A DNA stretch of 64,000 nt from Nocardia panacis (GCF_003598715.1 NZ_QZFU01000016.1:434001-498000); one strand, 5' to 3'; shown: positions 1-8,305, numbered from the stretch's first letter. Translations and numbers: made by a program. Notes: a model not told the origin generated them from the letters alone.

Positions 1-488
1 GGCGGGATCTCGCCGTGCATGGCGGCGTTCTTGGCCGCGCCCGCGAGCAGTTTGCCCCACACCCGGCGCAGCTCGAGCCGGAACTTCTCGATCTTCGGCC
101 CCGCGCCGACCACCTCGACCAGCGCGACGCGGGCCTTGCGCGGATCCGTGCCGATCGCCTCGATGTAGGCGCGCACCGCGGTATCAATGGTGTCGACGGC
201 GCTCGCATCGGATTTAGCCTCCAGGGCTGCCGCGACCGCCTCGCGCGACTCCCTGTCGATGCGCTCGTAGATCTCGAGCAGCAGCGATTCGCGGCCGTTG
301 AACTCCTCGTAGAACTGACGCGAGGAGAGTCCGGCGTCCTTACAGATCGCGCCGACCGAACTGGTGGTGTAACCGTCGCGCGCGAAGACCGTCAGGCCGG
401 ATTCCAGAAATCGCGCGCGTCGTTCCCGTTGCCGGTCCGCCACGGGCAACCCGGCATACATTCGTCGCGTATTCGCATCCTGTGACAT
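1..488 (-). CDS. TetR family transcriptional regulator, 3' end cut by window edge
   Basis: The frame is open from an ATG at 488 down to base 1, giving about 162 residues, so the C-terminal part lies outside the window. Residues about 20-70 form a TetR N-terminal DNA-binding domain: a helix rich in Arg (RQRERRARFLES), then VFARDGYTTSSV and the recognition part GLSSRQFYEEF, followed by the usual RESLLLEIYE helix. The visible part of the ligand domain is generic, so no effector can be guessed. No gene diverges from it nearby; the next gene is the end of the minus-strand Liv-type operon at 781. A 14-bp perfect palindrome at 667-680 lies about 180 bases upstream and could be its operator. Confidence 0.85.
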   Translation of the reverse strand, partial: MSQDANTRRMYAGLPVADRQRERRARFLESGLTVFARDGYTTSSVGAICKDAGLSSRQFYEEFNGRESLLLEIYERIDRESREAVAAALEAKSDASAVDTIDTAVRAYIEAIGTDPRKARVALVEVVGAGPKIEKFRLELRRVWGKLLAGAAKNAAMHGEIP

Positions 489-666
489 TGGGGCAGACAA
501 TACCCAAGCCGATCCCCGCCTCGACATGGATCCGGGTGTTCGCTTCAACCATTGTGAACTCTCTAGTTTGCCGAAAGTTGGCCGCCCAGTGGTCGACTCG
601 CCATTTATCGGCCTTCGACCCCGCGCACCCCACGTCACCACGGGTTTGCCATAAATATGGATCGTG

Positions 667-680
667 ACCGATCGATCGGT
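667..680. promoter_or_regulatory. 14-bp perfect palindrome upstream of the TetR gene (possible operator)
   Basis: ACCGATCGATCGGT is a perfect inverted repeat in the 292-base gene-free stretch 489-780. This stretch is visibly more AT-rich than its surroundings around 685-720 and also contains the palindrome ATTCTAGAAT at 701-710. TetR proteins usually bind palindromes near their own gene, but this one is about 180 bases from the start codon, so the link is only an inference. Nothing else was seen in 489-780. Confidence 0.3.
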
Positions 681-780
681 ATCGGATAATTTAGAGGAAT
701 ATTCTAGAATTATTTAGGCCCGCCGGAACGGCAAACTAATACCACGGTCCGGATTTGTCGGCCGACGCAATTCGAGAGAA

Positions 781-981
781 TCAGTCGCGCCGGAAACGAC
801 GCACGATCGTCGACCAGCCGACGATATCGATCACCAGCGCCACGAAGCCGATGACCACCAGAATGACGAAGGCCGCCCCCGCCCAGTGGATGTCGAAGGC
901 GGCCACCACCGCGGCGGGCGCGGCGAGCCCGAAGGCCACGCGCCAGGTGAGCTTGGCTGGGTAATCAACCGCCACCACCAC
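781..981 (-). CDS. small membrane protein, last gene of the Liv/monooxygenase operon
   Basis: About 66 residues. The frame is open further upstream, but a strong Shine-Dalgarno stretch (GGAGGAGGAA, complement of 985-994) sits just before three consecutive GTG codons at 981, 978 and 975, so the start is placed there. The protein begins with VAVDYPAKLTW and contains two hydrophobic segments, about residues 13-27 and 33-52, ending in a basic tail (VRRFRRD), as in DUF2631/DUF2637-like small actinobacterial membrane proteins. I do not recognise the family with certainty. It starts about 45 bases after the AhpD-like gene and is probably co-transcribed with it. Confidence 0.55.
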   Translation of the reverse strand: MVVAVDYPAKLTWRVAFGLAAPAAVVAAFDIHWAGAAFVILVVIGFVALVIDIVGWSTIVRRFRRD

Positions 982-1025
982 AGCTTCCTCCTCCGCCGCC
1001 GCCTCCGCCACCCCCGCGGCTCGAA

Positions 1026-1619
1026 TCAGCCGGTGACCTCGGGTTCGCCCAGGCTGAGCATCATCCGGTTGGCCCAGGAGAAGGAGGCGGTGGACAGCAC
1101 CAGATCGTGAATCTCGGTATCGCTCAGGCCCAGGGCGCGCAATCGATCCAGGTGCGCGGGTTGGGCTCGGGGTGGTTGCGCGGTGAGTGCGGTGACGAAA
1201 TCGATGATCGCGTCCCAACGTTCATCGATGCGCACGTCGGTTCCGGTATCCAGGAGGCGTTGGACGTCCTCGGTGCGCTTGGCCAACTGGGCGGTGAAGC
1301 GGGAGTGCACCGAGGCGCAGTACACGCAGCCATTGTGTCGGGAGGTGACCGTGGCGGCCAATTCCCGTTCGGCCCTGGACAATCCGTCTCGACCGTAGAA
1401 GATCTCCCGATCATTGGCACTGCGCTCGGCGAGCACTTCGGGGTTGCGGGCCAGCAGACGGAAGTATGGACTCTCCCCGCGTTGCCCTTCCAGCAGGGGA
1501 CGCTGCGCGGCATCGGCGTCGGCCAGGCGAATGGGTTCCACCCAGGGCACCCAGTCCAGCTCGTCCAGGGTGAATCCCGTTGGCCGCCTGTCCGGTTCGA
1601 CCTCGCGCACCTCGCTCAT
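1026..1619 (-). CDS. AhpD-like alkylhydroperoxidase domain protein (Avi_7169 type)
   Basis: 197 residues. The C-terminal half is a carboxymuconolactone decarboxylase/AhpD fold with the complete peroxidase signature E-x11-C-x2-C-x3-H: the Glu lies in SRAERELAA and the cysteines in CVYCASVH. AhpD proteins use this CxxC to reduce hydroperoxides with a thiol donor. The length and the N-terminal DLDWVPWVEP-like segment fit the peroxidase-related subfamily (Avi_7169 type) that co-occurs with a cysteine-less CMD partner and a luciferase-like monooxygenase, which is the arrangement here. Its start overlaps the stop of the upstream CMD gene by 4 bases, so translation is probably coupled. The substrate is unknown. 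Confidence 0.8.
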   Translation of the reverse strand: MSEVREVEPDRRPTGFTLDELDWVPWVEPIRLADADAAQRPLLEGQRGESPYFRLLARNPEVLAERSANDREIFYGRDGLSRAERELAATVTSRHNGCVYCASVHSRFTAQLAKRTEDVQRLLDTGTDVRIDERWDAIIDFVTALTAQPPRAQPAHLDRLRALGLSDTEIHDLVLSTASFSWANRMMLSLGEPEVTG

Positions 1620-2041
1620 GCGGCACCTCCGAGCAGTGTGAGGCCGGCGAGCAGCCGAACCTGGTAGTTGACGTAGCCGACGAGTTGGGTGAGCGTCACG
1701 ATGTCGTGTTCGCTCAGACCTGCGGCGGCGAGGGCGGCGATATGGGCGCGGGTGCTGGTCGCGGGTGCGGTGGTGAGGCGTTCGGCGTGGTCCAGTGCCG
1801 CATCGAGCGTCGCATCCGAATCTCGCTCCGCACCTGCTATTTCCGAATAGTGTCGGGCGAGCTCCGGCGCACCCGCGAGGGTCGCGACGCGGGCCGCGAT
1901 GACGGCCGAGCGCTCCCGGCCGAAGGCCACCTCGCCCTCGAACAGCGCCTCGTATACGCCCTGCGTATGCGCGACCACGGTGGGTCGCGACTGCCGGATC
2001 GGAACGGCCGATCCGAGCACCTCGTCGATAATGTCTGTCAC
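1616..2041 (-). CDS. CMD/AhpD-like partner protein without catalytic cysteines
   Basis: 141 residues from a GTG at 2041. A start at 2062 is possible but lies inside the upstream gene; the GTG at 2041 has the Shine-Dalgarno GAAAGG six bases upstream and follows the upstream stop by two bases. The helical pattern (FGRERSAVIAARVA, then HYSEIAG, then AALAAAGLSEHDIVTLTQLV and a final YVNYQVRLLAG) is that of the CMD/AhpD fold, but there is no cysteine at all in the protein. It is therefore probably a structural or regulatory partner of the neighbouring AhpD-like enzyme (compare the Avi_7170 subfamily) rather than a peroxidase. The subfamily assignment is from context and moderate. Confidence 0.65.
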   Translation of the reverse strand: MTDIIDEVLGSAVPIRQSRPTVVAHTQGVYEALFEGEVAFGRERSAVIAARVATLAGAPELARHYSEIAGAERDSDATLDAALDHAERLTTAPATSTRAHIAALAAAGLSEHDIVTLTQLVGYVNYQVRLLAGLTLLGGAA

Positions 2042-2043
2042 CG

Positions 2044-3048
2044 TCAACCTTTCGCCCGCCACCCGAGGCGCGGGGCGACCTCGGTGGCGATGAGTTCGAT
2101 GGACCGCAGGGTCGCCCGCTGGTCCGGATCTATCGGATGGATCTGCACAATGAGGTCGGTGGCGCGGGCGGCAGCGGTATCGGCGGCCAGTTGTTCGACC
2201 ACCTCATCGGGTGTGCCGAGATAGGAATCGCGCAGCACCTGCGCGACGGTCGAGGCGATCTCGGGCGTGCCTGCCGTCCGCAGATGATCGAGGAAGCGCC
2301 GCGCGCCGCGCTCGGCGTGGCGCGCGACGGATTCCGCGTCGTCGGCCACGAAAACCGTTCGGGACGCACCGATTCGGGGCTCGACCTTCTTCGGTAGGGC
2401 GTCGAGGTATGCCTCGATCAGCGGCCGTTGGATCGCGTCGATGCCCGCATCCGGCGCGGCGGGATCACGCGGCTGCGTTCGGGAGAGCAGCAGTCCCGCA
2501 CCCGCCTTCCCGGCCCGCTCGGCACCGGCAGTGGAGAAGGTGGCGTGCCAGACGCGTTCGCGCAGGTTCGCGGCGGGCGGATGCAATCGGCGCCCCGGCA
2601 GCAGTTCGGCATTGTCGAGCGCCGCCGAGACAACCCGCAGCTTCTCGGCGTAGACCTGCTGCCGGTCTCCCGCCTGGCCGAACAGCTCGAACGAACTCCT
2701 CGAACCGCCACTGCCGAAGCCCAATTCGAGTCGACCACCGGACAGGGTGTCTAGCACCGCGGCGTCCTCGGCGACCCGGATCGGATCCTCCAGCCCGAGG
2801 GTGAGGATGGCGGTGCCGAGCCGAATCCGGGTATTCCTGGCCGCCGCGTGCGCCAGGAACACCAGCGGGGCGGGCAGACCGCCCTCGGCGGGATCGACGT
2901 GATGCTGCGCCACCCAGGCCGTGTCGTAGCCCAGGCTTTCGGCAAGGTCGAACTGCGCCAATGCGTCTCGATAGACTTCGGCCGCGCTCTGCCCGTCGTC
3001 GTGGCGCACCAGGCGGGTGAACAGGCCGAGGCGCTTCGGGGTGGTCAT
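2044..3048 (-). CDS. putative FMN-dependent luciferase-like monooxygenase (KPN_01858 type)
   Basis: 334 residues with the TIM-barrel pattern of bacterial luciferase-like monooxygenases: an N-terminal LGLFTRLVRHD strand, GYDTAWVAQHHVDP near residues 40-50, TRIRLGTAILTLGLEDPIRVAEDAA near 75-100, and LSGGRLELGFGSGG near 105-120. The family uses reduced flavin and oxygen to oxidise small substrates. The ATG overlaps the stop of livF by 4 bases (ATGA), so it belongs to the transporter operon, which suggests it acts on what the transporter imports. Related enzymes of this subfamily are known next to paired AhpD-like genes and ABC transporters. No flavin reductase is visible nearby. Confidence 0.8.
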   Translation of the reverse strand: MTTPKRLGLFTRLVRHDDGQSAAEVYRDALAQFDLAESLGYDTAWVAQHHVDPAEGGLPAPLVFLAHAAARNTRIRLGTAILTLGLEDPIRVAEDAAVLDTLSGGRLELGFGSGGSRSSFELFGQAGDRQQVYAEKLRVVSAALDNAELLPGRRLHPPAANLRERVWHATFSTAGAERAGKAGAGLLLSRTQPRDPAAPDAGIDAIQRPLIEAYLDALPKKVEPRIGASRTVFVADDAESVARHAERGARRFLDHLRTAGTPEIASTVAQVLRDSYLGTPDEVVEQLAADTAAARATDLIVQIHPIDPDQRATLRSIELIATEVAPRLGWRAKG

Positions 3049-3779
3049 GAGGTCACCTTTCCCAGGTATGCGTCGCGGACCCGAGGATCGTCGAGCAGTT
3101 CCGCCGCCGTGCCGCGCAGCACGATCTCGCCGCCGCGCAGCACATAGCCGCGGTGCGCGATGGACAGCGCCAACTCGGCCTGCTGTTCCACAATGAGGAT
3201 GGCCAACCCCAATTCCCGGTTGAGCCTGGCGATTTCGTCCAGCACACGGTCCACGAACAGCGGTGAGAGCCCCATGGTCGGCTCGTCCATGCAGACGAGT
3301 CGGGGTTTGCTCATCAGCGCCCTGGCGAAGGCCAGCATCTGCTGTTCGCCGCCGGACAGCGTGCCCGCCTGCTGACCGCGCCGCTCGCGCAGGCGTGGAA
3401 AGTGCTCGTAGAGTTCGGCGGCTCTGGCCGCGAGCGCCGAGCGGCGCTCCTTGCGAATGTAACCGCCGACGTAGAGGTTCTCCTCGACGGTCATGGCCGG
3501 GAAGACGCGCCGCGCCTCCGGCACCGAGGCCAGACCGGCCGCGATACGCGCGGGCGGCGCGGTCGCGGTCAGTTCGACGCCATTGACGCGGACCGCGCCC
3601 GAACTCGGCCGCAGCAGGCCGAGCGCGGTCTTCATGGTGGTCGATTTGCCCGAGGCATTGCCGCCGAGCAGCGAGACCATCTCGCCGGGACGCACGACGA
3701 TCGAAACCTTGTCAAGCGCGCGGGACGCACCGTAATGCACTGTCACTTCATCGAATTCGAGGATCGGATGCTCAGACAT
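3045..3779 (-). CDS. livF: branched-chain amino-acid type ABC transporter ATPase (LivF-like)
   Basis: 244 residues from the ATG at 3779; the frame is open further upstream but that would run deep into livG. Walker A is GGNASGKST at about 39-47, the signature is LSGGEQQML, Walker B is LVCMDEPTMGLSP and the switch His lies in LIVEQQ-AELAL, which is the Gln-containing version typical of LivF. It starts 8 bases inside the end of livG, and its own stop overlaps the monooxygenase start. It should pair with LivG to energise the LivHM pore. Real specificity may be amino acids, urea or a related amide-like solute; the family alone does not decide it. Confidence 0.9.
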   Translation of the reverse strand: MSEHPILEFDEVTVHYGASRALDKVSIVVRPGEMVSLLGGNASGKSTTMKTALGLLRPSSGAVRVNGVELTATAPPARIAAGLASVPEARRVFPAMTVEENLYVGGYIRKERRSALAARAAELYEHFPRLRERRGQQAGTLSGGEQQMLAFARALMSKPRLVCMDEPTMGLSPLFVDRVLDEIARLNRELGLAILIVEQQAELALSIAHRGYVLRGGEIVLRGTAAELLDDPRVRDAYLGKVTS

Positions 3780-4647
3780 CGGCGACCGCCTCTTCGGTGC
3801 CGACACGCCTGCGGCCCAGATATGCCTCGATGACACGGGGATCGGCTCGCACTTGGGCGGGCGCGCCCTCGGCGATGATCCGCCCCTCATCGAGCACGAT
3901 CACCCGATCCGAGAGCGCGTTGACCAGTTCGAGTTTGTGCTCCACCAGCACGATGGTGTGTCCGGCCGCCTTCAGTTCGGCCAACTGCGCGCCCACCTCT
4001 GCGGTCTCGGATTGGTTCATACCGGCCGCGGGCTCATCGAGCAGCAGCAGGATCGGTTGCAGCGCGAGCGCTCTGGCGATCTCGGTGCGTCGCCTGTTGG
4101 CATAGGACAGGGTGTGGGCGAGCTGGTCGGCGCGCGGACCGAGTCGTTCGGCGAAGCGGGACAGCTGGGTGTCCACCTCGGCCTCGGCGTGCAGGCGTTC
4201 GGCACGCACGGCCGGTGTCGGGATCAGAGCCAATGCCAGTTCGGCGAGCAGCGGCAACCACCGCAGCACCGGGAACCCGGCCAGTCCGCGCCACGGCTGT
4301 GCCGCCCGCAGCGCGGTATGCAGGCCGACCGAAATATTCTCGCGCACCGTCAGATTCCCGAAGACGCGCCCGTTCTGGAAGGTTCGCGCGATACCCGCCG
4401 CCGCGGCCGCCTCTTGACTACCCGGCCGCAAACGAACCCCACCGACCCGGATCTCGCCCGCATCCGGGCGCAACACCCCGGATACGAGGTTCACCGTAGT
4501 CGTCTTCCCGGACCCATTCGGCCCGATGATCGAAACGAATTCCCCTGGAGCGACGGACAATTCGACACCATCAACGGCCTGGACACCGCCGAATGCCTTG
4601 CGCAACCCCGTCACGGTCAGCACCGGTTCATGCGGCGACTCGGACAC
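3772..4647 (-). CDS. livG: branched-chain amino-acid type ABC transporter ATPase (LivG-like)
   Basis: 291 residues. Walker A is GPNGSGKTT at about 42-50, the Q-loop is GIARTFQNGRVF, the signature is LSYANRRRTEIARAL (the LSYGxxR form typical of LivG), Walker B is ILLLLDEPAAGMNQSE, and the switch is IVLVEHKLELV. An extra stretch at about 115-150 between Q-loop and signature is also normal for LivG. It starts 20 bases inside the end of the fused permease gene, so the two are translationally coupled. It forms the second ATPase of the transporter. Confidence 0.9.
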   Translation of the reverse strand: MSESPHEPVLTVTGLRKAFGGVQAVDGVELSVAPGEFVSIIGPNGSGKTTTVNLVSGVLRPDAGEIRVGGVRLRPGSQEAAAAAGIARTFQNGRVFGNLTVRENISVGLHTALRAAQPWRGLAGFPVLRWLPLLAELALALIPTPAVRAERLHAEAEVDTQLSRFAERLGPRADQLAHTLSYANRRRTEIARALALQPILLLLDEPAAGMNQSETAEVGAQLAELKAAGHTIVLVEHKLELVNALSDRVIVLDEGRIIAEGAPAQVRADPRVIEAYLGRRRVGTEEAVADV

Positions 4648-6463
4648 GATCCCTCCTCACCAGAACTCCCTGCGGTCGGAACCGAATGAACAGCAGCAGC
4701 ACCACCCCGTACAGCAGAATGCGCAACTCCGGTGTGAGCCGTAGCGCCTCGGGCACCCCGATCAACACCGCGGCGCCCACTACCGCGCCATAAGGCGATC
4801 CGGTGCCGCCGAGCACCAGGATGGTCACGATCAGCAATGACATGGGCAAGTTGAACACCGACGGATCGATATAGCTGTATTGGTGGGCCAGCAACGCGCC
4901 CGCGATCCCGGAGAATAGCGCGGCAAGCGCGAAGGCCAGCGCCTTGTAGTCGCGGACCGGCACACCGGAGGAGCGCGCCGCGATCTCATCGGCCCCCACC
5001 GCCCGCAGCGCCACCCCCAGCCGAGAGTGTTGAATCCCGACGATCACCGCGACCACGAGCGCCAACACCGCCAGGTCGAGCAGGAAAACCTGGGTGCCAG
5101 AGGTGAATTCGTATCCGAACAGCGTCGGCACCGGAATACCGAAGATGCCGTAGCTGCCGTTGGTGAGCGATTCCCAGTTGCGGATCACCGCCACGATCAC
5201 CATGCCGATACCCAGCGTGGCGATGGCCACGTAATGCCCATTGAGCCGCCACAGCGGCGCGGCGAGCACCGAGGACACCACGGCCGCCACCACGCCCGCG
5301 ACCGGCACCGCGGCGAGGAATGGCCAACCGTGATCAACGGTGAGGATCGCGGAGGTATACGCGCCGATGGCGATCGGCCCGGCCTGCCCGATCACCAACT
5401 GCCCGGCCGACCCGGCCACCAGCGTCATCGAGACCGCCACAATGGCGTACACGATGATCTGGGTGCCGACAACCACGGCATAACTGTCGGCCACCAGCGG
5501 AACCAGCACGGCGGCAACAACAAAGGCCGCCACCGCGTGCCACCGGCGAATCCGCAGGGGCCGCCCGGCACCGAGGAAGGTCCCGGTCATCGGTTCGGCC
5601 GCGAGCGCGGGCGCCTTGGCCAGCAGTCCGCCGGGCCGCAACACCAGGAACGCGACCAGCACGCCGAAGGTGATCAGATCCCGGTAGCCGTCGCCGAAGA
5701 GGTAGATGCCGTAGGCCTCCACCAATCCGAGGACGAGTCCGCCGAGCACCGCGCCCGGAATCGAGCCGAGTCCGCCGATGGTGGCCGCGACGAATCCGGT
5801 GAGTCCCGCCGCTGATCCGCTGGTCGGCGAGATATTCGAGTTGTAAAGGCCGACAAAGATTCCCGCCAGTCCGCCGAGTCCGGAGGCAATGGCGAAGGCC
5901 AGCACCTGGATTCGGCCGACACCGATCCCCATCTGCGCGGCGGCGTCGGGATCCTGCGCGGTGGCCCGAATGGCCAATCCGAATCGGCTGAAGCGCAGGA
6001 ATCCGCCCAATCCCACCATGACCGCGACGGTGATGGCGAGCATGACCAGGTCGGAGGTGCCGAAGCGGACGCCGCCGAGCCGAAAGTTATTGGTGGGCAG
6101 CACCGCCGGGAACGGCCGGGTATCGGGTCCGAAGATGAGCTGCGCCAGGTTCTCGATGATCAATCCGGCCGCCACCGTGGCGAGCAGGGCCGCGATGGCC
6201 GGGGCGCGGCGCAGCGGATGCACCGCGAACACATTGATGGCGACGCCGACCAAGGCTGTCACCGCGACCACCAGCACCGTGGCCAACCACAGCGGCGCAC
6301 CCTGCTGGGCGATCAACCACCACCCGAGCACCGATCCGAGCGCGAACACCGCGCCGTGCGCGAAATTGATGACATTGGTGACGCCGAAGATGAGGGTGAT
6401 CCCCACGGCCAGCAGCGCGTACGCGTTGCCGTGGATCACGCCCGCGATGAGCGTGTCGACCAT
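4628..6463 (-). CDS. fused LivH-LivM permease of a branched-chain amino-acid type ABC transporter
   Basis: 611 residues. The first part, about 1-290, is a complete LivH permease (start YALLAVGITLIFGVTNVINF, then GLTGFVAATIGGLGSIPGAVLGG). The second part, about 315-605, is a complete LivM permease (SMTLVAGSAGQLVIGQAG, later ILVLGGTGSPYGAVVGAA). Most bacteria encode these as two proteins; the fusion means the two halves of the pore come as one polypeptide of about 16 membrane segments. Its start shares one base with the stop of the binding-protein gene (TGATG). There is no sign of a frameshift or internal stop: the linker at about 290-310 is an ordinary charged loop. Confidence 0.9.
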   Translation of the reverse strand: MVDTLIAGVIHGNAYALLAVGITLIFGVTNVINFAHGAVFALGSVLGWWLIAQQGAPLWLATVLVVAVTALVGVAINVFAVHPLRRAPAIAALLATVAAGLIIENLAQLIFGPDTRPFPAVLPTNNFRLGGVRFGTSDLVMLAITVAVMVGLGGFLRFSRFGLAIRATAQDPDAAAQMGIGVGRIQVLAFAIASGLGGLAGIFVGLYNSNISPTSGSAAGLTGFVAATIGGLGSIPGAVLGGLVLGLVEAYGIYLFGDGYRDLITFGVLVAFLVLRPGGLLAKAPALAAEPMTGTFLGAGRPLRIRRWHAVAAFVVAAVLVPLVADSYAVVVGTQIIVYAIVAVSMTLVAGSAGQLVIGQAGPIAIGAYTSAILTVDHGWPFLAAVPVAGVVAAVVSSVLAAPLWRLNGHYVAIATLGIGMVIVAVIRNWESLTNGSYGIFGIPVPTLFGYEFTSGTQVFLLDLAVLALVVAVIVGIQHSRLGVALRAVGADEIAARSSGVPVRDYKALAFALAALFSGIAGALLAHQYSYIDPSVFNLPMSLLIVTILVLGGTGSPYGAVVGAAVLIGVPEALRLTPELRILLYGVVLLLFIRFRPQGVLVRRDRVRVAA

Positions 6464-7614
6464 CAGCGATTCCCGGTCGGTACGAAAGCGCCCGCGCGCA
6501 ACACGAGTTCACGCGGTGTCACCCCGCGCGGGCGACGGGTCTGCTGATCGAAGCCGAAGGTGCCCAAACCGATGCCGTAGAACTGGGTTTCGGTGCGCAA
6601 TCCGTCGAGGATGCCCTCGCGGGTGGCCCCGCTCTTCTGCGCCGCCTTGATCAGCACCTTCAGCGCGTCATAGGAGTAGACGTTGAAATCGCCGGGATCG
6701 GTGTGGAACTTGGCGCGGAAGCGAGTGACGAAATCCTGCACCTTCGGATCCGGATCCGCCGGGCTGAAGACGCCGTTGACGATATCCCCTTCCCCGGCCG
6801 GTCCGGCGAGCGAGATGAATTGGGGCGTGTTCTGGCCGCCGAAATACGGCCCGGTGAAACCGATATCGCGCAGCTGCTTGATGACCAGCGCGCCGTCGGG
6901 TCCGTAACCGAGGTGGACGAACGCCTCCGGATCGGCCTGTCTGCCCTTGATCAGGACGGGTTTGAGATCGGTGGAATCGGGCAGGATCGGCGAGGAGTAG
7001 GCGATCTCGATCCCCTTGTCTTTGGCGTACTTCTCGAAGTATTGGAAAGCTTGTTTGCCCCAATCGGTTTCGAGGTAGACCACCGAAACCCGCTTGGCCT
7101 TCGCGCGCACCCACTCCGCATTGCGCTCCTGAAATACGTCCAGTGTGATGGACGGACTCCACGAATAGTCGCCCGCCTTGGTGAAATCGACGGCGGAATT
7201 GGTGAATCCGTACTGCACGAGCTTGCCCCGGTTGTAGACCGGCGAGGCGGCGATGGAGGCGGGCGAGGAGAAATCGCCCAGTTCGGCGATCACCGAGCGA
7301 TCATTGACGAACTTGGTGGCGATCGGCACCGTCTGCTTGGGATCGGATTGTGAATCCTCCCATTTCAGCGCGACCTTCCTGCCATTGATCCCGCCCGCGC
7401 CGTTCACCTCGTCGAGCGCCAGTTCGAAACCCTGCTGCCAGAGCCTGCCGTACTCGGCGGAATTTCCGGTCCTCGGCCCGGATACCCCGAAATACACGGT
7501 ATCCGAGGCATTTTCGGATCGGGTGCCGCAGGCCGCGACCGAACCTGCGGTCGCGACGGCGACGAGTACCCCGGCGGCGAATCGAAATGCGCGCCGGGAC
7601 GGGGACTTGCTCAT
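6463..7614 (-). CDS. ABC transporter substrate-binding lipoprotein (Leu/Ile/Val-binding family)
   Basis: 383 residues. A basic N-terminus, a hydrophobic stretch and the lipobox VAAC with the lipidated Cys at about 29 show a secreted lipoprotein. The mature part is a periplasmic-binding protein type 1 fold of the LivK group: VYFGVSGPRTGNSAEYG, then the GGINGRKVALKWEDSQSDPKQ segment with the usual role in shaping the binding cleft. First gene of the minus-strand operon running to 781. A GAGGA Shine-Dalgarno lies about 10 bases before the ATG. The ligand cannot be read from the sequence; the monooxygenase and AhpD-like genes downstream hint at a compound that is oxidised after uptake. Confidence 0.88.
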   Translation of the reverse strand: MSKSPSRRAFRFAAGVLVAVATAGSVAACGTRSENASDTVYFGVSGPRTGNSAEYGRLWQQGFELALDEVNGAGGINGRKVALKWEDSQSDPKQTVPIATKFVNDRSVIAELGDFSSPASIAASPVYNRGKLVQYGFTNSAVDFTKAGDYSWSPSITLDVFQERNAEWVRAKAKRVSVVYLETDWGKQAFQYFEKYAKDKGIEIAYSSPILPDSTDLKPVLIKGRQADPEAFVHLGYGPDGALVIKQLRDIGFTGPYFGGQNTPQFISLAGPAGEGDIVNGVFSPADPDPKVQDFVTRFRAKFHTDPGDFNVYSYDALKVLIKAAQKSGATREGILDGLRTETQFYGIGLGTFGFDQQTRRPRGVTPRELVLRAGAFVPTGNR

Positions 7615-7717
7615 TTGCGTTATTTCCTCACGGGATCGGGCCGCAGATATCGGTGGCCCTCCGCCGCAACGCTAACAGCGCGCAATGATCCGGCAAATCC
7701 TTCGAATCAGGCTGAGA

Positions 7718-8173
7718 TTAACGGAGTTTCGGATCTTCCGGGATGGCCTCGAGGAAGTCGGCGCAGCGGGTGAGCAGTTCGCGCAGCGCGGCATGTTCGG
7801 TCGCGGTGAATTCGGCGGCGAGCGCGCGCTCGACCCCGACCGGTCCCGCATCGGCCTCGGCCAGGACCCGCTCGCCCGCCGGGGTGAGTCGGGTCTCGAG
7901 CACATTCTTGTGCCAGGCGTGCTGGTGGCGTTCGACGAGATCGCGGTCCTGGAGGTTGGCCAGGATCGTATTCATGGTCGGGGGCGTCACCCCGCACAGC
8001 CGGGCCAGTCCGGCGGCGGAGATGCCCGGATTCTCCTCCAGGAACAGCAGCGCCGAATACTGCGGCACCGTGAGCCCCGCCGGCTTGAGCGCCGCGGCCT
8101 TGGCGGCCTGGAGGGCACGCTCGGCGCGCTTGATGAAGCTGCCGAGGCGCTCGGCTACGGGCATGGGGGTCAT
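7718..8173 (-). CDS. MarR family transcriptional regulator
   Basis: 151 residues, with an alternative ATG three codons in (8164). The winged-helix domain runs through LTVPQYSALLFLEENPGISAA, the recognition helix GVTPPTMNTILANLQDRDLV and the wing VLETRLTPAGERVL, followed by the C-terminal dimerisation helices. MarR proteins usually repress a divergent gene and release DNA on binding a small phenolic ligand. The divergent neighbour is the exported beta-propeller protein at 8306, and a palindrome at 8219-8232 lies between them. It is separated from the Liv operon by about 100 bases. Confidence 0.9.
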   Translation of the reverse strand: MTPMPVAERLGSFIKRAERALQAAKAAALKPAGLTVPQYSALLFLEENPGISAAGLARLCGVTPPTMNTILANLQDRDLVERHQHAWHKNVLETRLTPAGERVLAEADAGPVGVERALAAEFTATEHAALRELLTRCADFLEAIPEDPKLR

Positions 8174-8218
8174 GCAGGCATCGTATCCACCCGTCGAATC
8201 ATTCGAGTCTTGACGATT

Positions 8219-8232
8219 ATTAGAGTTCTAAT
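8219..8232. promoter_or_regulatory. candidate MarR operator between the MarR gene and the divergent propeller gene
   Basis: ATTAGAGTTCTAAT is an inverted repeat (ATTAGA / TCTAAT around GT) in the AT-rich part of the 132-base divergent intergenic region. MarR proteins typically bind such short AT-rich palindromes overlapping promoters of the divergent pair. The link to this MarR is inferred from position only. Confidence 0.45.
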
Positions 8233-8305
8233 CTACGTTCGTGTCAGTTCGATCATTCGGGCACACATGGTCGACGGGCCAGTCGACACAATGAGAGGTA
8301 GGACC

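Noticed and set aside
5720..5760. Suspected frameshift joining livH and livM into one gene
   Set aside because: The frame is continuous with normal codon use through the linker, and both halves are complete; a natural fusion is the simpler reading.
7685..8305. Upstream extension of the propeller gene through the MarR gene
   Set aside because: The added 207 codons are antisense to the MarR gene and across the operator; the ATG at 8306 has a clear ribosome site.
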